Shown piece by piece: positions 4,157 through 6,782 of a stretch of 6,782 bases of DNA. A program made the position numbers and the translations under genes. The first letter of the stretch is position 1; each line of letters opens with the position of its first letter. The stretch is from JBMYQA01 sp049600855. GTDB taxonomy: Bacteria; Bacteroidota; Bacteroidia; Cytophagales; Flammeovirgaceae. Location: contig JBMYQA010000312.1 of the NCBI GenBank assembly GCA_049600855.1, positions 1 to 6,782 of the forward strand, written 5' to 3'. Below the pieces are notes generated by a model. That model ran no database searches. It had not been told where the DNA came from and saw only the letters and a program-made list of their open reading frames with translations.

Positions 4157-6667
4157 GTGAGTCCGACTAGAAAATTTCTGCTAATCATACTACTGGCTTT
4201 TACCTGCTCACAAGCCATTGCACAAAAACAAGTAGATTATAGCAACCCCATCGAATATACCATTGGCGGTATTACCGTTTCTGGTGCCAATATTTTGGAT
4301 AAAAATGCCCTGACTTCCATGTCAGGACTGGCAGTAGGTCAAAAAGTAAAGATTCCTGGCGATGATATTACCAATGCCCTCAAAAAGCTTTGGAAACAAG
4401 GCATTTTAGGAGATGTACAAATCAATATCACCAATATTGAAGGAGCCAAAGTGTTTTTAGAAATCGCGCTTACTGAGCGGCCAAGACTATCCCGTTTCTT
4501 CTTTCCCGATTCACCAAAAGGACAAACGCAGACGTTAAGTGATAAAGTAAACCTGGTACGAGGACAAGTGGTAACCGATGTGATGATCAAAAATGCGAAA
4601 TTAGCCCTCAGCAGACATTACAGTGATAAGGGCTTTCGCAATGCCGAAATTAAGATTGTTCCTCGGAAAGATTCCATCATGACCAATAGTGTTATGTTGA
4701 ACATCTACATCGATAAGAAGAATAAGGTTCGAATTAAAGAATTAAACATTGAAGGCATCACCGCCTTTAAAGAGCAAAAAGTGAGAAGAAAGCTGAAAAA
4801 AACCAAAGAAAAGCGATTTGGTAGAATCTTCTCGCCATCAAAAATGATTGATGAAAAATACCTTGAAGACAAAGAAAGCTTGATCGCATTCTACAACAAA
4901 AATGGTTATCGTGATGCCAAAATTGAGGAAGATTCCATCACAAAGAATGAAGATGGAACAGTAAACATTCATATGAAACTCAATGAAGGTCGTCAGTTCT
5001 TCTATCGAAAAATTTCTTGGGTAGGTAATTATGTATATCCAGATTCTGTGTTAGCTCAAATTTTAGGGATTGAGCGAGGAGATATTTATGATGCTGAAGA
5101 ATTAAATAAGCGTTTAAACTTTAACCCTACAGGAAATGATGTCACTTCCATTTACATGGATAATGGCTATTTATTTTTCAATATCAATCCAATTGAAGTG
5201 ATGGTTGAGGAAGATTCCATTGATATTGAGATGCGTATTTACGAAGGGGAACAAGCGGAAATTCGAAATATCATTGTTAATGGCAATACTAAAACTTCAG
5301 ATCATGTAATTTATCGAGAGATACGAACCATTCCTGGTCGTAAGTTTAGCCGTTCAGATTTAATTCGTACCCAACGAGAATTGGCACAACTGGGTTATTT
5401 TGATCCTGAACAAATTGGTATTAACCCACAACCTAACTTGAATGATGGTACGGTGGATATTGTGTACGATTTAGTAGAACGCCCAAGTGACCAAATTGAA
5501 CTTTCTGGTGGTTGGGGAGGCGCTTTTGGCTTCGTGGGTACTTTAGGTGTGGTATTTAACAACTTCTCACTGCGCAAAGCTGGAGACCTCAAGTCGTGGC
5601 GACCGCTCCCAGCAGGTGACGGACAACGTTTATCCATACGAATGCAAGCGAATGGCCGAAGATTTCAAACCTACTCTTTATCATTTACAGAGCCTTGGTT
5701 AGGCGGAAAGCAACCGAACTCTTTCACCGTAAACTTCACCCGAACCATTAGCCGAATTATCGATGGTTTCTCCAATACGGTTTCAGGTAGTTTGAAATTA
5801 TCTGGTGCTACCGTCAGTTTAGGTCGTAGACTGCAATTCCCTGATGACTTCTTCACGATGATTAACTCAGTTGGTTTTAATCAATATCAATTGGACAATT
5901 TTACATTAAGAGGTTTTGGTAATTTCAATAATGGCACATCGTATAGCATCACTTTCAATACTACCATTGCCCGAAATAGTATCAATAATCCAACCTTCCC
6001 AAGAAGTGGTTCTAATGTGTCGTTAAGCATCAACTTAACACCTCCTTATTCTAAAATTTCTAATAACTCAGAATTTACCAGTGTTGAAAATCGCTTTAAA
6101 TGGGTTGAATATCACAAATGGATGTTTGACAACTCCTGGTTCGTATCCATTGCTGGTAACTTAGTATTGAATGCCAGAGCACACATGGGATTCTTAGGAA
6201 CGTATAATCAGGAAAAAGGAATCAGTCCATTTGAACGATTTATTTTAGGAGGTGATGGTTTGGCGCAAGCCAACTTTGGGGTAGGACAAGACATCATCGG
6301 TTTACGTGGATACACCAACAACAGTATTGTTCCATTTACCTTTGATCCAGTTACTGAAAATTTTGATAATGATGCGGGTGGCACAATCTACAATAAGTTT
6401 GTCTTAGAAATGAGGTATCCGATTTCACTTAATCCATCTGCTACGATTTTCGTACTTGGATTTGTTGAAGGCGGTAATAACTGGGGGACATTCAGAGAGT
6501 TTAACCCTTTCCAAATCAATCGTTCTGCTGGTATTGGAGCACGTATATTCATGCCTGCATTTGGTTTACTTGGAGTTGACTGGGCTTATGGCTTTGATGA
6601 AGTTGTTGGGGCACCAGATGCAAATGGTCCTCAGTTCCACTTTACGATCGGACAACAAATACGCTAA
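4157..6667 (+). CDS. bamA: Outer membrane protein assembly factor BamA
   Basis: BamA is the Omp85-family core of the complex that folds and inserts beta-barrel proteins into the outer membrane. A signal peptide (residues 1-22, MSPTRKFLLI through SQAIA, cleavage before Gln23) is followed by five POTRA repeats at about 34-108, 109-190, 191-278, 279-364 and 365-442. P1 begins YTIGGITVSGANIL and P5 begins AEIRNIIVNGNTKTSD. The 16-stranded barrel fills about 447-836. Barrel landmarks are TEPWLGG (511-517), NPTFPRSGS (611-619) and LRGY (716-719), the counterpart of the VRGF/Y motif in loop 6 that sits inside the barrel. The last strand is GPQFHFTIGQQIR. The length of 836 is normal for the phylum. 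The start is a GTG; no in-frame ATG lies between the upstream in-frame stop at 4094 and the signal peptide, and AAAGAAAACAA before it is only a weak ribosome site. It lies 78 bases after uppS with no promoter or terminator between them, so the two are probably cotranscribed. Confidence 0.97.
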   Translation: MSPTRKFLLIILLAFTCSQAIAQKQVDYSNPIEYTIGGITVSGANILDKNALTSMSGLAVGQKVKIPGDDITNALKKLWKQGILGDVQINITNIEGAKVFLEIALTERPRLSRFFFPDSPKGQTQTLSDKVNLVRGQVVTDVMIKNAKLALSRHYSDKGFRNAEIKIVPRKDSIMTNSVMLNIYIDKKNKVRIKELNIEGITAFKEQKVRRKLKKTKEKRFGRIFSPSKMIDEKYLEDKESLIAFYNKNGYRDAKIEEDSITKNEDGTVNIHMKLNEGRQFFYRKISWVGNYVYPDSVLAQILGIERGDIYDAEELNKRLNFNPTGNDVTSIYMDNGYLFFNINPIEVMVEEDSIDIEMRIYEGEQAEIRNIIVNGNTKTSDHVIYREIRTIPGRKFSRSDLIRTQRELAQLGYFDPEQIGINPQPNLNDGTVDIVYDLVERPSDQIELSGGWGGAFGFVGTLGVVFNNFSLRKAGDLKSWRPLPAGDGQRLSIRMQANGRRFQTYSLSFTEPWLGGKQPNSFTVNFTRTISRIIDGFSNTVSGSLKLSGATVSLGRRLQFPDDFFTMINSVGFNQYQLDNFTLRGFGNFNNGTSYSITFNTTIARNSINNPTFPRSGSNVSLSINLTPPYSKISNNSEFTSVENRFKWVEYHKWMFDNSWFVSIAGNLVLNARAHMGFLGTYNQEKGISPFERFILGGDGLAQANFGVGQDIIGLRGYTNNSIVPFTFDPVTENFDNDAGGTIYNKFVLEMRYPISLNPSATIFVLGFVEGGNNWGTFREFNPFQINRSAGIGARIFMPAFGLLGVDWAYGFDEVVGAPDANGPQFHFTIGQQIR

Positions 6668-6701
6668 TTGTTGAAAAAAAATGTCAAAATATAAGGTAGA
6701 G

Positions 6702-6728
6702 GCCCTGTTAACAGTTTGTTGGCAGGGC
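6702..6728 (+). terminator. Hairpin after bamA, possible weak terminator
   Basis: GCCCTGTTAACA (6702-6713) pairs fully with TGTTGGCAGGGC (6717-6728), giving 12 pairs with two T-G wobbles and a 3-base loop, 35 bases after the bamA stop. The nearest T-run (seven T, 6745-6751) is 16 bases beyond the stem, so this does not match a standard intrinsic terminator. It could end or attenuate transcription, or stabilise the bamA 3' end if the operon continues into an ompH/skp gene, as is common in the phylum. The window ends too soon to tell. Confidence 0.5.
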
Positions 6729-6782
6729 ACTGCTTATTGTTAAGTTTTTTTAGTTGAATAAAATGTTAATCTAGCTCGTTAT

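Noticed and set aside
6681..6743. 20-residue ATG frame after bamA
   Set aside because: It spans the bamA 3' hairpin, has no recognisable features and is short enough to be chance.

Overview
The window looks like chromosomal DNA from a member of the Bacteroidota. The DNA is AT-rich. The best-recognised genes are uppS followed directly by bamA, an order well known in this phylum. One gene encodes DUF4476 domains, a family typical of Bacteroidota. Four exact matches to the phylum's -7 promoter element TAnnTTTG lie just upstream of gene starts, and no strong Shine-Dalgarno sequence is seen. Class or genus cannot be fixed from this sequence. All supported genes are on the + strand.

Layout. Positions 1-519 hold no convincing gene. 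Positions 520-630 hold a possible 36-residue single-helix membrane peptide. Positions 716-1075 encode a 119-residue exported, C-terminally membrane-anchored protein of unknown function, ending in a strong intrinsic terminator (1135-1165). An AT-rich spacer (1166-1394) follows. Positions 1484-2605 encode a secreted protein with three DUF4476 domains, ended by a terminator at 2661-2691. The T-tract of that terminator runs into the -7 element of the next gene (2722-3135), a 137-residue protein I do not recognise. After an intergenic stretch with hairpins and a 14-base palindrome, a promoter with both -33 and -7 boxes (3281-3313) drives uppS (3329-4078) and, 78 bases later, bamA (4157-6667). A 12-bp hairpin follows bamA.

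How the genes fit together. UppS makes undecaprenyl diphosphate, the precursor of the lipid carrier for peptidoglycan and surface polysaccharides. BamA inserts beta-barrel proteins into the outer membrane. The two form a cell-envelope biogenesis operon. The genes upstream are separate transcription units, each with its own promoter and mostly its own terminator. Two of them encode exported or membrane proteins; the 137-residue protein looks soluble.

Several long open frames begin upstream of the likely real start. For 617, 1430 and 2659, the signal peptide or the promoter position argues for starts at 716, 1484 and 2722. I see no mobile element, CRISPR array, tRNA, rRNA or defence system, and I do not claim a new system. 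The most distinctive points are the exact 37-residue cysteine spacing in all three DUF4476 repeats, the fused terminator and promoter at 2661-2698, the palindrome upstream of the uppS promoter, and the small membrane proteins near the left end.
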